DNA of 64,000 bases from Staphylococcus sp. (GCA_023665865.1 JAMPDC010000001.1:2493659-2557658), one strand, 5' to 3'. Counted from the first letter of the stretch, positions 1 through 8,792 are shown. Numbers and translations are program-made. Notes: a model not told the origin generated them from the letters alone.

Positions 1-2
1 AT

Positions 3-902
3 GAAAAATTGTGGGCTACCAACAAAACCTCAAAGACTATCTTCATTGATCTTTCGCAGTGTTTTTTGATTCACAATGGTTCCTCCTATCCGATGTTCGA
101 TAAAGAACAGAACGAAAAAAATGCTTCAAAGAAAAAAGTATCCACATCAGTGGATGAGTTCATTTCAATCGCTCCTTCTGTAGGTACAAAGCAGAATGAG
201 ACATTTATATGTAATTTAGGAGGTGGTGTATATGGCAAATATTCAACTACTGAATCTCCGTCTGGAGATTTCTCGCCATACGAGGAACGACTGCTCACTC
301 TTTTGAATGAGTTGATAAACGAGAGCCTTGAGGGAGATCCGAAAGGAAAACAATATCTTGGCACTGCCTCACGACATCTTACTGAAGATGAAAGTATCAG
401 TAACATTGGTGCTTCGATTGCCTATGCTTTCAATAAAAGATCTGAAGATTGGACTTCTGTTGCGATATCAACATGGGTAAGTGACGTTTATCTCGCTCCC
501 TACTATGTGGAAATGCCTGTAGATCTTAAGAAAGAACAAAAACGAGGTTTTGGTGTAAAAAAGACAGAAGCCTCAAAACTCCATATCAAGGCTGATACTC
601 CTTTTGAATTTATGGAAGATAAATCGCCGGTTATTGTATGTGATTGGGTCGGTGATTTTAAGAAAGGAACTTTCTCGCTCAATCCGACATGGGTAAGTAA
701 AAAGAAAGGAATGGGATTTGGTAAGGTCCTCCTTGCTTCTTTTGCAACCCTTGCGACCGGTGGTGCTGGAGCTGCCTTATTTGTGAACAATGAAGAGACA
801 TTCTATAAGAAAGTCGTGATATTCCACGGTGAAAATAGCGACTGGGGAAAGATGTCGTATTTCGACAATGATGATCTTTCGAAATTTGACAACAAACGCT
901 GA
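3..902 (+). CDS. Hypothetical protein, 5' end outside window
   Basis: I do not recognise this protein. The frame is open from the first bases of the window: codons for Glu-Lys-Leu precede the first possible start (TTG at 9), so the true start probably lies upstream and about 299 residues are visible. There is no signal peptide in the visible part. A Lys-rich stretch, an Asp-Trp-containing middle (CDWVGDFKKG) and one short hydrophobic Gly/Ala segment (ASFATLATGGAGAALF, about residue 245) are the only landmarks; the last could be a membrane-inserting or glycine-zipper segment. It precedes the caspase-like gene at 974 in the same direction, with a hairpin between them. Base composition is A+T-rich like its two downstream neighbours and unlike the genes after 2900. 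Confidence 0.6.
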   Translation, partial: EKLWATNKTSKTIFIDLSQCFLIHNGSSYPMFDKEQNEKNASKKKVSTSVDEFISIAPSVGTKQNETFICNLGGGVYGKYSTTESPSGDFSPYEERLLTLLNELINESLEGDPKGKQYLGTASRHLTEDESISNIGASIAYAFNKRSEDWTSVAISTWVSDVYLAPYYVEMPVDLKKEQKRGFGVKKTEASKLHIKADTPFEFMEDKSPVIVCDWVGDFKKGTFSLNPTWVSKKKGMGFGKVLLASFATLATGGAGAALFVNNEETFYKKVVIFHGENSDWGKMSYFDNDDLSKFDNKR

Positions 903-932
903 GTTTTATAATTAATTCATATAGAATAATAG

Positions 933-960
933 GCCGGGATTTATCATGAATAATCCCGGC
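933..960 (+). terminator. Intergenic hairpin between two accessory genes
   Basis: A perfect 9-bp inverted repeat (GCCGGGATT at 933-941 and AATCCCGGC at 952-960) with a 10-base loop. No U-run follows, so it may act as an mRNA-processing or stabilising hairpin rather than a full terminator. Confidence 0.45.
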
Positions 961-973
961 TCATTCATCGATT

Positions 974-2332
974 ATGTCTAAGATTCTCCTTGTTATACTT
1001 TTAACATTCCCGTTTGTATCTCATGCATATAATCTTGATCGGGTTAACGATGCGCTTCAAGATTTAAAAAATGGTGATGTAGCGACTGTCATTACGAAAT
1101 TAAAGAAAAGTTCCGCAATGAATGATTTGGCCGCTCAGCACTATTTGGGGCAATGCTATGAACATGGTATTGGTGTGGAGAAAGACTCTAAGCAAGCCTT
1201 CTTGATGTATCGTCGGGCTGCTGAAAGAGGCTTTGCTCCAGCCATGGAAAAGCTTTCGCAGTGCTATAGAGATGGAATTGGAGTGATGATTAACAAATCT
1301 CGGTCAGATGAATGGTTGGCACGTTTTGACAAACGAAATGATGGTTCGTCAATCCCTGACATAGTCGCTATTTATTCTATGTGTGATACTGTTCACAAGG
1401 ATTTGGCATGTCAATCATCAACAGTTGAAAGACGGACCGCGGATGAGAAGCCAGTTTCAGTGGCGAAAAATCAGCAGCCAACCGCATATCAATACATGAT
1501 GATTGGTAGTCATAGCGTTGAGCAGGAATCAACTATTCCTGCAAAGCCGATATCAGATGTTGATGTTGATATTCCACGCTCATCGGCTGAGAAGTCCACA
1601 GTATTCGCCTTAATTATAGCAAATGAGGATTATCAAGATGTGGCCGCAGTACCTAACGCGCTCAATGATGGAGATGTGATGGCTAAATACTGCCAATTTA
1701 CCTTAGGATTACCACCGACCAATATTCATTTGATAAAGAACGCTACACTCAACAATATCAGACGAGAAATAAACATAATTAGCAAGATCGCTGAAGCATA
1801 CAAAGGCGAAGCTTCGTTCTTGGTTTACTATGCTGGACATGGAGTCCCTGATGAGGCAACACGCGATGCTTTTTTGCTACCGGTCGATGGATATGTGGCA
1901 GATATGACGACATGCTATAAGCTCAGCGATTTTTATCATACTTTAGGTCAGATGCCGTCATTGAAAACCATTGTGATGCTTGATGCGTGTTTCAGTGGTG
2001 CATCACGTCAAGGTGACATGTTGGCTTCGGCAAGAGGAGTGTCGATAAAATCAAAACCCGCAACGCCAACTGGTAATATGGTAGTGATTTCTTCTGCTAC
2101 AGGAGATGAAACAGCCTATCCATACAGCGAACAGCAGCACGGACTATTTACTTACTATCTTTTAAGAAAGCTGAAAGATTCCAACGGAAAGGTTACAATA
2201 GCAGATTTATTTGATTTTGTAAGTGACAATGTTACAAAAAAGTCAATCGTAATAAATGGGAAATCTCAAACCCCTACGGTTGTACCTTCGCAATCATTGG
2301 ATACCAGTTGGAAAAATTGGACATTAAATTAA
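974..2332 (+). CDS. Secreted Sel1-repeat and caspase-like (peptidase C14) protein
   Basis: The 452-residue protein starts with a signal peptide (about residues 1-18, hydrophobic core LLVILLTFPFV). One or two Sel1-like repeats follow at about 55-105 (AQHYLGQCYEHGIGV, then a degenerate second copy). After a polar linker the C-terminal half, about 208-430, matches the caspase/metacaspase (peptidase C14) fold: FALIIANEDY as the first strand, YYAGHG with the presumed catalytic His289, and MLDACFSGA with Cys339. Known C14 enzymes cleave after Asp, Arg or Lys; substrate preference cannot be read here. The signal peptide implies periplasmic or surface action, unlike cytoplasmic caspase-type defence proteins. 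It lies in an A+T-rich block with an unknown gene before and a small secreted protein 12 bases after. Domain calls are firm, role unknown. Confidence 0.85.
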   Translation: MSKILLVILLTFPFVSHAYNLDRVNDALQDLKNGDVATVITKLKKSSAMNDLAAQHYLGQCYEHGIGVEKDSKQAFLMYRRAAERGFAPAMEKLSQCYRDGIGVMINKSRSDEWLARFDKRNDGSSIPDIVAIYSMCDTVHKDLACQSSTVERRTADEKPVSVAKNQQPTAYQYMMIGSHSVEQESTIPAKPISDVDVDIPRSSAEKSTVFALIIANEDYQDVAAVPNALNDGDVMAKYCQFTLGLPPTNIHLIKNATLNNIRREINIISKIAEAYKGEASFLVYYAGHGVPDEATRDAFLLPVDGYVADMTTCYKLSDFYHTLGQMPSLKTIVMLDACFSGASRQGDMLASARGVSIKSKPATPTGNMVVISSATGDETAYPYSEQQHGLFTYYLLRKLKDSNGKVTIADLFDFVSDNVTKKSIVINGKSQTPTVVPSQSLDTSWKNWTLN

Positions 2333-2344
2333 AAATAATTTATT

Positions 2345-2782
2345 ATGCGATACGTATTATCCATCTTAATGCTGTGTATGATAATTACCGTCAATGCACA
2401 GCGTATAAAAGTAAATTTTAATGGGGAAATACATCCCTATAATTTCAAAATTGAAAAGATTGAAGTGAAAAATGGTAAAACAATGGTTTATGCAACGGTA
2501 AAACAAAAAAAGAACTTCAGTTACAATCTCTTATTTGACGATTGCCAGTTAATTCCTAATTCAACGAATACACCTGTTCACGGGACTTTATGCGAATGGA
2601 ATGAAAGTAATAAAGCCTTGGATTTCGCAAAATCAGTTAATGATGAAAAACAAGATAAATTTATACTTATCTTTTCGGGTACAGATATTATTGGCGCCTC
2701 CGGGTTTAATATAAAAATGGGAACTATACAGAATCGAAAGAAGACACCGGTCATATTTGAAAATATAGCGATAAAAAAGTAA
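2345..2782 (+). CDS. Small secreted protein of unknown function
   Basis: A 145-residue protein with a clear signal peptide (MRYVLSILMLCMIITVNAQ, probable cleavage after AQ). The mature part is rich in Lys and Asn and in alternating beta-type residues, and contains a single Cys pair (DDCQ and GTLCEW). No family recognised. The gene starts 12 bases after the stop of the caspase-like gene, so the two are probably co-transcribed and both act outside the cytoplasm. Composition is A+T-rich. It could be a partner or inhibitor of the caspase-like protein, but only the arrangement suggests this. Confidence 0.7.
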   Translation: MRYVLSILMLCMIITVNAQRIKVNFNGEIHPYNFKIEKIEVKNGKTMVYATVKQKKNFSYNLLFDDCQLIPNSTNTPVHGTLCEWNESNKALDFAKSVNDEKQDKFILIFSGTDIIGASGFNIKMGTIQNRKKTPVIFENIAIKK

Positions 2783-2810
2783 TTTAAGAAATTCGTACTT
2801 TGTGTTTAAG

Positions 2811-2873
2811 CAGGGCTGACTCATGCAGATGCGACGGGAAGTCGACAATCCTTTGCAGGAGTCAGCCTGTTTT
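2811..2873 (+). terminator. Hairpin terminator after the caspase-like block
   Basis: CAGGGCTGACTC (2811-2822) pairs with GAGTCAGCCTG (2859-2869) with one bulged G, and a small inner stem CGAC/GTCG sits in the loop. Four T residues follow. It marks the right end of the A+T-rich block. Confidence 0.55.
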
Positions 2874-2907
2874 AGATATCCGTGGGGTGGGGTTGGGGGA
2901 TTTTTTG

Positions 2908-2915
2908 TAACTTTG
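2908..2915 (+). promoter_or_regulatory. -7 element for the YitT/YczE-like gene
   Basis: TAACTTTG fits the Bacteroidetes sigma-ABfr -7 consensus TAnnTTTG. It lies about 20 bases before the ATG at 2936 and argues against the longer reading frame that begins at 2882. Confidence 0.7.
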
Positions 2916-2935
2916 CAGTGCGAAAATTTAAAAGA

Positions 2936-3700
2936 ATGGAGAATGTTAGAGTATTTGATTCGACGAGAGATCGGATCGTGATGTTTTTGTGGCAGCATGT
3001 GCTGCTTGTTATCTCATTGTTTATCATGACCTTCGGGGTCGCACTCTGTGTCCACTCCAATCTCGGCAGCAGCGTGATCTCAACCAATCCCTACGTGATG
3101 ACCCTCGCCGGCGCCCAAGGCTATGTCCCCGCGCTCACCATCGGAGAATACACCTATTGCATGAATTTTCTCCTTGTCGGCCTGCAGATTCTCGTCTTGC
3201 GCCGGAATTTCGAGCTTGTGCAGCTCTTCCAGTTACTCATTGGTTTTTTCTTCGGCTTTCTGCTCGATGTCAACATGTGGCTGACTTCGTCGGTAGTCTG
3301 TTCGACCTTTGTCCCACAGGTCGTGGTCCAGTTGCTTGGCTGCGTCGTGCTCGCCATCGGCATATCGTTTGAGATCCGCTGCGGATCCGTCACCATGCCG
3401 GGCGAGGGATTTCCCGTAGCTCTCAGCCGCGCCTTCAATGTCCCCTTTGCCAAGGCAAAGATCATGGTCGACATCCTGCTCGTCGCCGCAGCGGTCTTTT
3501 TCAGCTACTTTTTCTTCGGTCAGTGGCTCTGGAACGTGGTCGGCGTCGGTACACTGATAGCCATGGTGCTCGTCGGAGCGCTCGTCAAGGTCATCGGCCC
3601 GCGAATCGGATGGTTTGACCGTGTGCTCTACTATCGTCCCGGTTTCCGCCGCTACATCTACGGCCTCGCCCGCTTCATCTACCACCGCAAGGGGAGATAA
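2936..3700 (+). CDS. YitT/YczE-like integral membrane protein
   Basis: The protein has 254 residues from the ATG chosen because it is the first start after the -7 element at 2908. There are five or six hydrophobic segments, for example HVLLVISLFIMTFGVALC, LLIGFFFGFLLDVNMWL, VVVQLLGCVVLAIGISF and a double segment around IMVDILLVAAAVFFSYFFF. The GLGSSVIST-like loop (HSNLGSSVISTNP) and the later CGSVTMPGEG loop resemble the repeated halves of YczE/YitT-type proteins. Members are inner-membrane proteins without established substrates. It is monocistronic: a strong two-way terminator separates it from galK, which faces it. Confidence 0.7.
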   Translation: MENVRVFDSTRDRIVMFLWQHVLLVISLFIMTFGVALCVHSNLGSSVISTNPYVMTLAGAQGYVPALTIGEYTYCMNFLLVGLQILVLRRNFELVQLFQLLIGFFFGFLLDVNMWLTSSVVCSTFVPQVVVQLLGCVVLAIGISFEIRCGSVTMPGEGFPVALSRAFNVPFAKAKIMVDILLVAAAVFFSYFFFGQWLWNVVGVGTLIAMVLVGALVKVIGPRIGWFDRVLYYRPGFRRYIYGLARFIYHRKGR

Positions 3701-3726
3701 CTCACAGTGAAAAGCGCATAAAAAAG

Positions 3727-3778
3727 CAGCAGATATATCCGTCCCGCTTTTGTGGGGAGATATATCTGCTGTTTTTTT
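3727..3778. terminator. Two-way terminator between convergent genes
   Basis: CAGCAGATATATC (3727-3739) and GATATATCTGCTG (3759-3771) form a perfect 13-bp stem. A run of seven T follows on the + strand and an A-run precedes it, so it can end both the membrane-protein gene and the galactose operon. Confidence 0.85.
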
Positions 3779-3805
3779 GGTGTGTGTATCCGACAACCGG
3801 AGCTA

Positions 3806-4945
3806 TCAGTCGAGTCGGCGGGCGCCGTCAGAAATGATCACATCATAGATCTTCGGCTCATGGCCGTAGCGCTCGTTGAACTTCTTGGTGACGGTGGCGA
3901 TGAAGCTATCGTGGATCTCGTCGGGCACGAGGTTGATGGTGCAGCCGCCGAAGCCGCCGCCCATGATGCGCGAGCCGGTGACACCACACTCCTTGGCCAC
4001 GTCGTTGAGGAAGTCGAGCTCCTCACACGACACTTCATAGTCTTTCGACAGACCCTCGTGGGTCTCATACATCAGACGGCCCACGGTGGCTATGTCGCCG
4101 CGGTTGAGAGCGTCGCAGACGCCGAGCACACGCTCTTTCTCGCCGATGACGAAGCGGGCACGCATATAGTCCTCGGCAGAGATGTCGGCCTTGACAGCGT
4201 CGAGCATTTCCATGTCGGCGTCGCGGAGAGTCTCGATGCCGAGACGCTTGGCCACGCGCTCACACGACTCACGGCGCTTGTTGTAGGGGGAGTCGACGAG
4301 TTCATGTTTCACCACCGAGTCGACGAGCACGAGCTTGTAGCCGTCGATCTTGAAGGGGAAATATTCATATTCCAGCGAGCGGCAGTCGAGGCGGATGAGG
4401 CAGTCTTTCTTGCCGAAGACAGAGGCAAACTGGTCCATGATGCCGCAGTTGACGCCACAGTAGTTGTGTTCGGTCGACTGGCCGATCTTGGCGAGCTCGA
4501 ATTTGTCGATGGAGTTGCCGTTGAAGAGATCGTTGACGGCAAATGCGAAACACGATTCGAGTGCTGCCGACGAAGAGAGGCCCGCACCGAGGGGGACGTT
4601 GCCTGCGAAGACTGCGTCGAAGCCCTTGACGGTGCCTCCGCGCTTGATGGTCTCGCGGCAGACGCCGAAGATGTAGCGCGCCCACTGCTGCGAGGGAGCG
4701 TCGGCCTCGTTGAGACCGAAGGTGGCGCTGTCGTTGAGGTCGACGGAGTAGAGATTGACTTTATCGCTGTCGTTGGGACGGATTTCAGCCATTATCACCT
4801 TGTCGATCGCGCCGGGGAAGACGAAGCCTCCGTTGTAGTCGGTGTGCTCACCGATGAGGTTGATGCGGCCGGCAGAGGCGTAGAAAGTGCCCTCGCCGCC
4901 GAAGTGGGCGGCAAAGGCTTCACTGATTTTTTTCTTCAGTTCCAT
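3806..4945 (-). CDS. galK: Galactokinase
   Basis: The 379-residue product is a GHMP-family kinase that makes galactose 1-phosphate from galactose and ATP in the cytoplasm. All three GHMP motifs are present: GRINLIGEHTDYNGG near residue 27, the ATP-binding loop GAGLSSSAAL near 121, and GGGFGGCTI near 333. Length is normal for GalK. It is the last gene of a minus-strand operon, 30 bases after the nucleotidyltransferase, with galM first. No galT or galE appears in the window, so the next step of the Leloir pathway must be encoded elsewhere or be done by the neighbouring nucleotidyltransferase. Confidence 0.95.
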   Translation of the reverse strand: MELKKKISEAFAAHFGGEGTFYASAGRINLIGEHTDYNGGFVFPGAIDKVIMAEIRPNDSDKVNLYSVDLNDSATFGLNEADAPSQQWARYIFGVCRETIKRGGTVKGFDAVFAGNVPLGAGLSSSAALESCFAFAVNDLFNGNSIDKFELAKIGQSTEHNYCGVNCGIMDQFASVFGKKDCLIRLDCRSLEYEYFPFKIDGYKLVLVDSVVKHELVDSPYNKRRESCERVAKRLGIETLRDADMEMLDAVKADISAEDYMRARFVIGEKERVLGVCDALNRGDIATVGRLMYETHEGLSKDYEVSCEELDFLNDVAKECGVTGSRIMGGGFGGCTINLVPDEIHDSFIATVTKKFNERYGHEPKIYDVIISDGARRLD

Positions 4946-4975
4946 GGTTTGTCAGGTAAGAGGGGGGATAGAGGG

Positions 4976-5881
4976 TTAGAACATTTTGTCGGGGTAGAGG
5001 CCATCGGCATGAAGCTGGGCGAATTTCTCGACCACTCCGGGACGGTCGGCGGCATATGTCACACCAAACCAGCGCGAGTCAGTGTCGAGCACCTTCACGG
5101 TAGCCTCGCCTGAGTGTATGAGGGTGTCGATGACGAGCGGGATGAAAAATTCGGCCTTCGGAGTGTTGAGATCCTTGTCGAGGAAGGTACGGAATTCGCG
5201 CTCCGAGTAGTCGAAATAGTCGGGAGTGAAGCCCCAGAGATTCATCGACACGGGAGTCATCGGATCGAGAGTCTGCTCGATGCCGTTTTCATCCGTAAAG
5301 ACGATGTCGCCGTTGGGGGCGTAGGAGATTGCAGTGCGTTCGACCACGCCGGTGAGATTGCCGTCGTCACCCTTCGAGCAGACGCCACGGGCCACGGAGC
5401 CGTTTTCGGTCATCGTGTTGCCTACGCGGAAGCCCACCATCGAGTAGTCGCCCTTGCGGTCGCGGGGACGCATGAGATCCTCGGCCATCACACGGAAGGC
5501 GTCGCGGCCATAGAAGTCGTCGGCGTTGATGACGGCAAAAGGCTCGCTGATGACCTCGCTGCCCATCATGACGGCGTGGTTGGTGCCCCAGGGTTTGGTG
5601 CGGTCGGCGGGACAGGTGTAGCCCTCGGGGAGCTTGTCGGTCGACTGAAATACGACCTCGACGGGGATATGACCTTCATATTTGGAGAGAATCTTCTCGC
5701 GGAAATCTTTTTCAAAATCTTTGCGGATGACAAAGACCACTTTGCCAAAACCGGCCTGGATCGCATCATAGATAGAGTAGTCCATGATGGTCTGGCCCTG
5801 AGGTCCTAAGGGATCAAGCTGTTTCAGACCACCGTAGCGGCTGCCCATACCGGCAGCGAGAACAAAAAGGGTAGGTTTCAT
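4976..5881 (-). CDS. NDP-sugar nucleotidyltransferase
   Basis: The 301-residue protein begins with the glucose-1-phosphate nucleotidyltransferase signature LAAGMGSRYGGLKQLDPLGP, and carries a central VINADDFYGRDAF that matches the metal-binding Asp of this fold. Such enzymes couple a sugar 1-phosphate to a nucleoside triphosphate. It lacks the left-handed helix repeats of GlmU-type enzymes. It sits between galM (15 bases upstream) and galK (30 bases downstream), so galactose 1-phosphate or glucose 1-phosphate is a reasonable substrate, but this is inferred from position only. A uridylyltransferase role in place of galT would fit the operon. Confidence 0.8.
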   Translation of the reverse strand: MKPTLFVLAAGMGSRYGGLKQLDPLGPQGQTIMDYSIYDAIQAGFGKVVFVIRKDFEKDFREKILSKYEGHIPVEVVFQSTDKLPEGYTCPADRTKPWGTNHAVMMGSEVISEPFAVINADDFYGRDAFRVMAEDLMRPRDRKGDYSMVGFRVGNTMTENGSVARGVCSKGDDGNLTGVVERTAISYAPNGDIVFTDENGIEQTLDPMTPVSMNLWGFTPDYFDYSEREFRTFLDKDLNTPKAEFFIPLVIDTLIHSGEATVKVLDTDSRWFGVTYAADRPGVVEKFAQLHADGLYPDKMF

Positions 5882-5896
5882 TTGTTCGGCTTTACT

Positions 5897-6934
5897 TTAT
5901 TTGAATTTAAACGTGATTGTTTCGTCATATTTTTCTCCCGGACGGAGCACAGCGGAGGGGAAGGCCGGTTTGTTGGGGGCATCGGGGAAGCCCTGACACT
6001 CGATGGCCACGCCGTCGTAGTCGTTGTAGGCACCTCCCGAGATGCTTTCGGGACAGCCTGCGAGCCAGTTGCCGGTGTAGACCTGCATGCCGGGCTGGGT
6101 GGTGGCGATGACCAGTGTGCGGCCCGACTTGGCCGAGCTGAGCGTTGCCACTTCCTTCAGCTGACCTTTGGCATATCCGTCGATGACCCAGCAATGGTCA
6201 TAGCCTTTGCCCACTTTGAGAGGATGGAAATCGGCGTTGATGTCGCGTCCGATAGCCTTGGCGACAGTGAAATCCATCGGGGTGCCGGCCACGGGGGCGA
6301 GCTCGCCGGTCGGGATCTGGGTGTCGTCTGTCGGGAGATAGCGCGAGGCGAGGAGCTGCAGCTCATGGTCGAGGACCGAGCCGGAGTCTTCGCCGTCGAG
6401 GTTGAAGTAGGCATGGTTCGTGAGATTGACCACTGTCGGGGCGTCGGTCCCGGCGGTGATGTGGAGTGAAAGCTTGTTGTCATCGCTCCAGGTATATTCG
6501 GCGGTCACGTCAAGATTGCCGGGATAGCCCTCCTCGCCGTCGGCTGCGCGGTAGGTGAAGGTCACCTTGTCGCCCTCTGCCTTGCTCTCCCAGATGCGGT
6601 TCATGAATCCGGTCGGACCACCGTGGAGAGCATTGGGCCCGTTGTTGATGGCGAGAGTGTAGTCCTTGCCGTCGAGGGTGAAACCTCCCTTGGCGATGCG
6701 GTTGGCGAAACGTCCGGGAATCTTGCCTGCACAGGGACCGTCGCCGAGATACGACGCCGGATCCTTGTAGCCGAGGGCCACGTTTGCAAGCTTGCCGTCA
6801 CGGTCAGGCACGCGGACAGCCACGATGCCTGCGCCGAGGCTTGAGAGAGTCACCGAAGCGCCCGAGGCGTTGGTGAGTGTATAGAGCGTGATTTCTCCGG
6901 CGGGAGAAGCGCTCGTTGTAGTCTGGATATTCAT
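5897..6934 (-). CDS. galM: Aldose 1-epimerase (galactose mutarotase)
   Basis: The 345-residue protein interconverts alpha and beta anomers of galactose or glucose. Visible signatures are GRFANRIAKGGF (substrate-binding Arg and Asn), NLTNHAYFNLDG with the catalytic His, and IECQGFPDAPNK near the end with the catalytic-base Glu. No signal peptide is present, so it acts in the cytoplasm. It is the first gene of the galM - nucleotidyltransferase - galK operon; a -7 element lies at 6986-6993, about 52 bases before the start. Confidence 0.95.
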   Translation of the reverse strand: MNIQTTTSASPAGEITLYTLTNASGASVTLSSLGAGIVAVRVPDRDGKLANVALGYKDPASYLGDGPCAGKIPGRFANRIAKGGFTLDGKDYTLAINNGPNALHGGPTGFMNRIWESKAEGDKVTFTYRAADGEEGYPGNLDVTAEYTWSDDNKLSLHITAGTDAPTVVNLTNHAYFNLDGEDSGSVLDHELQLLASRYLPTDDTQIPTGELAPVAGTPMDFTVAKAIGRDINADFHPLKVGKGYDHCWVIDGYAKGQLKEVATLSSAKSGRTLVIATTQPGMQVYTGNWLAGCPESISGGAYNDYDGVAIECQGFPDAPNKPAFPSAVLRPGEKYDETITFKFK

Positions 6935-6985
6935 TTTTTTCGTCTTGAGATTTGAATTGATGAGCTTTTCAAGGGTTAGTTACCG

Positions 6986-6993
6986 CAAATATA
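6986..6993 (-). promoter_or_regulatory. -7 element for the galactose operon
   Basis: Read on the minus strand the sequence is TATATTTG, followed by CGG. It is the only good match in the gap between galM and the aminotransferase gene and faces galM. Confidence 0.65.
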
Positions 6994-7082
6994 GTCAAAC
7001 TCACGCTAATCCACAACGGAGAAACATTAAAATACCTAAAGTTGACAGAATTGTATGTGAATTTGATGGATATGGCCGTCCG

Positions 7083-8261
7083 TCAGGCGCCGGCGATGGC
7101 ATCCTTGAGCCGATCCATGGCCTCGCGGATCACGCTGCGCGGACAGCCGACGTTGAGACGCATGAAGCCCTCACCCTCTTTGCCAAACATGGCGCCGTCG
7201 TTGAGCGCGAGGCGCGCTTTGCCGACGAAGAGATCGATGAGTCCGTCGTGGTCCAGGCCGAGACCGCGGCAGTCGAGCCACACAAGGAAGGATGCCTGCG
7301 GGCGTCGGGGCTTGATCTGCGGGATGTTTTCGCGGCAGTAGTCGATGATGAAGTCAATGTTGCCCTCGATGTAGCGGAGCATCTGCCGGCGCCATTCCTC
7401 ACCCTCCTTAAAGGCAGCGATCGTGGCGATGGGCGCGAAGAGTGTGGGGGAGTTGAACTCGTTGGCGTGCAGCCAGCCGAAGAAACGGTCGCGGAGCGCG
7501 GGGTCGGGCACGATGGCATACGAGCTGACAATACCGGCGATGTTGAAGGTCTTGGAGGGGGCTCCGAAGGTGATGCTGCAGGCAGCCGCCTCGTCCGATA
7601 CGCTGGCAAAGGGGATATGCCGGTTGTCCCACAGAGCCATGTCGCAGTGGATCTCGTCGGAGATGACGATGATACCGCGGCTGTGGCAGAAATCGGCCAG
7701 ACGGCGCAGCGTCCCGCGGTCCCAGGTGATGCCGGCCGGGTTGTGGGGATTGGAGAGGATGAGCAGGCGACACTTTTCGTCGGCCACCTCGGCAAGATTG
7801 TCGAAGTCCATGCTATATGTCCCGTCCTCGTTCTCGATAAGCGGGTTGTAGACCACCTCCCGGCCATTTTCCTCAGGGGTGATGCGGAAGGGATGGTAGA
7901 CCGGCGGCTGTATGATGACCTTCTCGTCCTCGCGGACAAAGACATTGATCACCATGCCGATACCCTTGACTATGCCCGGGATATAGGTCATCCATTCCTG
8001 CCTGACTTCCCAATCATGGTGGTCGGCAATCCATCGGGCGACGGTGGGCCAATAGTCGGCAGGCTCGACAGTGTAGCCGAATACCGGATGCTCCATGCGC
8101 TTGCGGAGAGCTTCGGTGATAAACGGCGGTGTCTCGAAATCCATATCGGCTACCCATAGGGGGATGAGGCCGGTAGTGCCGAAATGTTCTTGAAGGGCAT
8201 CGGATTTTACGGCGCCGGTGCCTCCGCGCTCGATGATCTTGTCAAAATCGTAGTTTGCCAT
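7083..8261 (-). CDS. MalY/PatB-type PLP aminotransferase / C-S lyase
   Basis: From the ATG at 8261 the protein has 392 residues; an upstream in-frame start at 8360 is rejected because a -7 element at 8338-8345 places transcription start inside that extension. The N-terminus (FDKIIERGGTGAVKSDAL), WVADMDFETPP, SNPHNPAG and the PLP-lysine motif GAPSKTFNIAG are typical of the MalY/PatB subfamily of fold-type I PLP enzymes, which cleave cystathionine or cysteine conjugates. The true substrate cannot be told. It stands alone between the galactose operon and the region holding the folded RNA. Confidence 0.9.
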   Translation of the reverse strand: MANYDFDKIIERGGTGAVKSDALQEHFGTTGLIPLWVADMDFETPPFITEALRKRMEHPVFGYTVEPADYWPTVARWIADHHDWEVRQEWMTYIPGIVKGIGMVINVFVREDEKVIIQPPVYHPFRITPEENGREVVYNPLIENEDGTYSMDFDNLAEVADEKCRLLILSNPHNPAGITWDRGTLRRLADFCHSRGIIVISDEIHCDMALWDNRHIPFASVSDEAAACSITFGAPSKTFNIAGIVSSYAIVPDPALRDRFFGWLHANEFNSPTLFAPIATIAAFKEGEEWRRQMLRYIEGNIDFIIDYCRENIPQIKPRRPQASFLVWLDCRGLGLDHDGLIDLFVGKARLALNDGAMFGKEGEGFMRLNVGCPRSVIREAMDRLKDAIAGA

Positions 8262-8337
8262 GATACGTTGTCTATGGTCCGATAAGTGTAGTTGTGATAT
8301 GAATGGTCTGTGGAGAGAATACAGTTGCAAAGATAGC

Positions 8338-8345
8338 CATAAAAT
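8338..8345 (-). promoter_or_regulatory. -7 element for the MalY-type gene
   Basis: Minus-strand TATCTTTG followed by CAA, about 77 bases before the chosen start at 8261. It decides the start codon. Confidence 0.65.
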
Positions 8346-8720
8346 CAAGATGTGTCCCACAAATAAATGTTAATCCTACGGCAGTCTGCCTATGGCTGCC
8401 TCTTTCAAATAGAGTCACTATACATCCGTTTCTCCACTCTTGACTATGGTCAACTAATATAGTCCAAACACTAACAATAGTCAACCAAATCCGGGCAAGG
8501 ACAGACCTCCTGCCTTTCAGTGAGTGTAACACCTGTCGGAGACAGGGAAATTGTGCAGAAACCCCGGGCGCAAGCCTGGGGGTGGGGGCACTCAATACAA
8601 CTACCAAGCCTCGGAGAGGCGTCTTATTTTATCTGTGACAACTTGGATTCTTGTTGTAGTAGTCTTGCAATCAAGTAATCAAATACTCAAATTCTATTTG
8701 TTGATGTCAAGTATTTTAAC
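8346..8720. other. Non-coding stretch with no recognised function
   Basis: About 375 bases between the aminotransferase promoter and the next -7 element. Short reading frames occur on both strands, but none has a start-site signal, a recognisable product or good codon use. A G-rich patch near 8575-8590 is the only compositional feature. Composition shifts from G+C-rich to A+T-rich across this stretch, so it may mark the left edge of an inserted block. Confidence 0.4.
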
Positions 8721-8728
8721 TAACTTTG
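8721..8728 (+). promoter_or_regulatory. -7 element upstream of the folded RNA
   Basis: TAACTTTG followed by CG. Transcription would start near 8735 and run through the structured element at 8793-8910 into the gene at 8973, giving a leader of about 240 bases. Confidence 0.65.
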
Positions 8729-8792
8729 CGATTGGATAGAGGCAACTCCGTCCATGACAATTTGGAAAATAAGAAGCGTTATGCTTATCTCT

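Noticed and set aside
3752..5113. Long open frame on the + strand opposite galK
   Set aside because: It is the mirror of galK in a G+C-rich gene; the product is a low-complexity Glu/Val/Asp-rich sequence with no start signal or family, while galK has all motifs.
6888..8159. 423-codon frame on the + strand opposite galM and the aminotransferase
   Set aside because: It spans two genes read on the other strand, has no promoter of its own and no recognisable domain.
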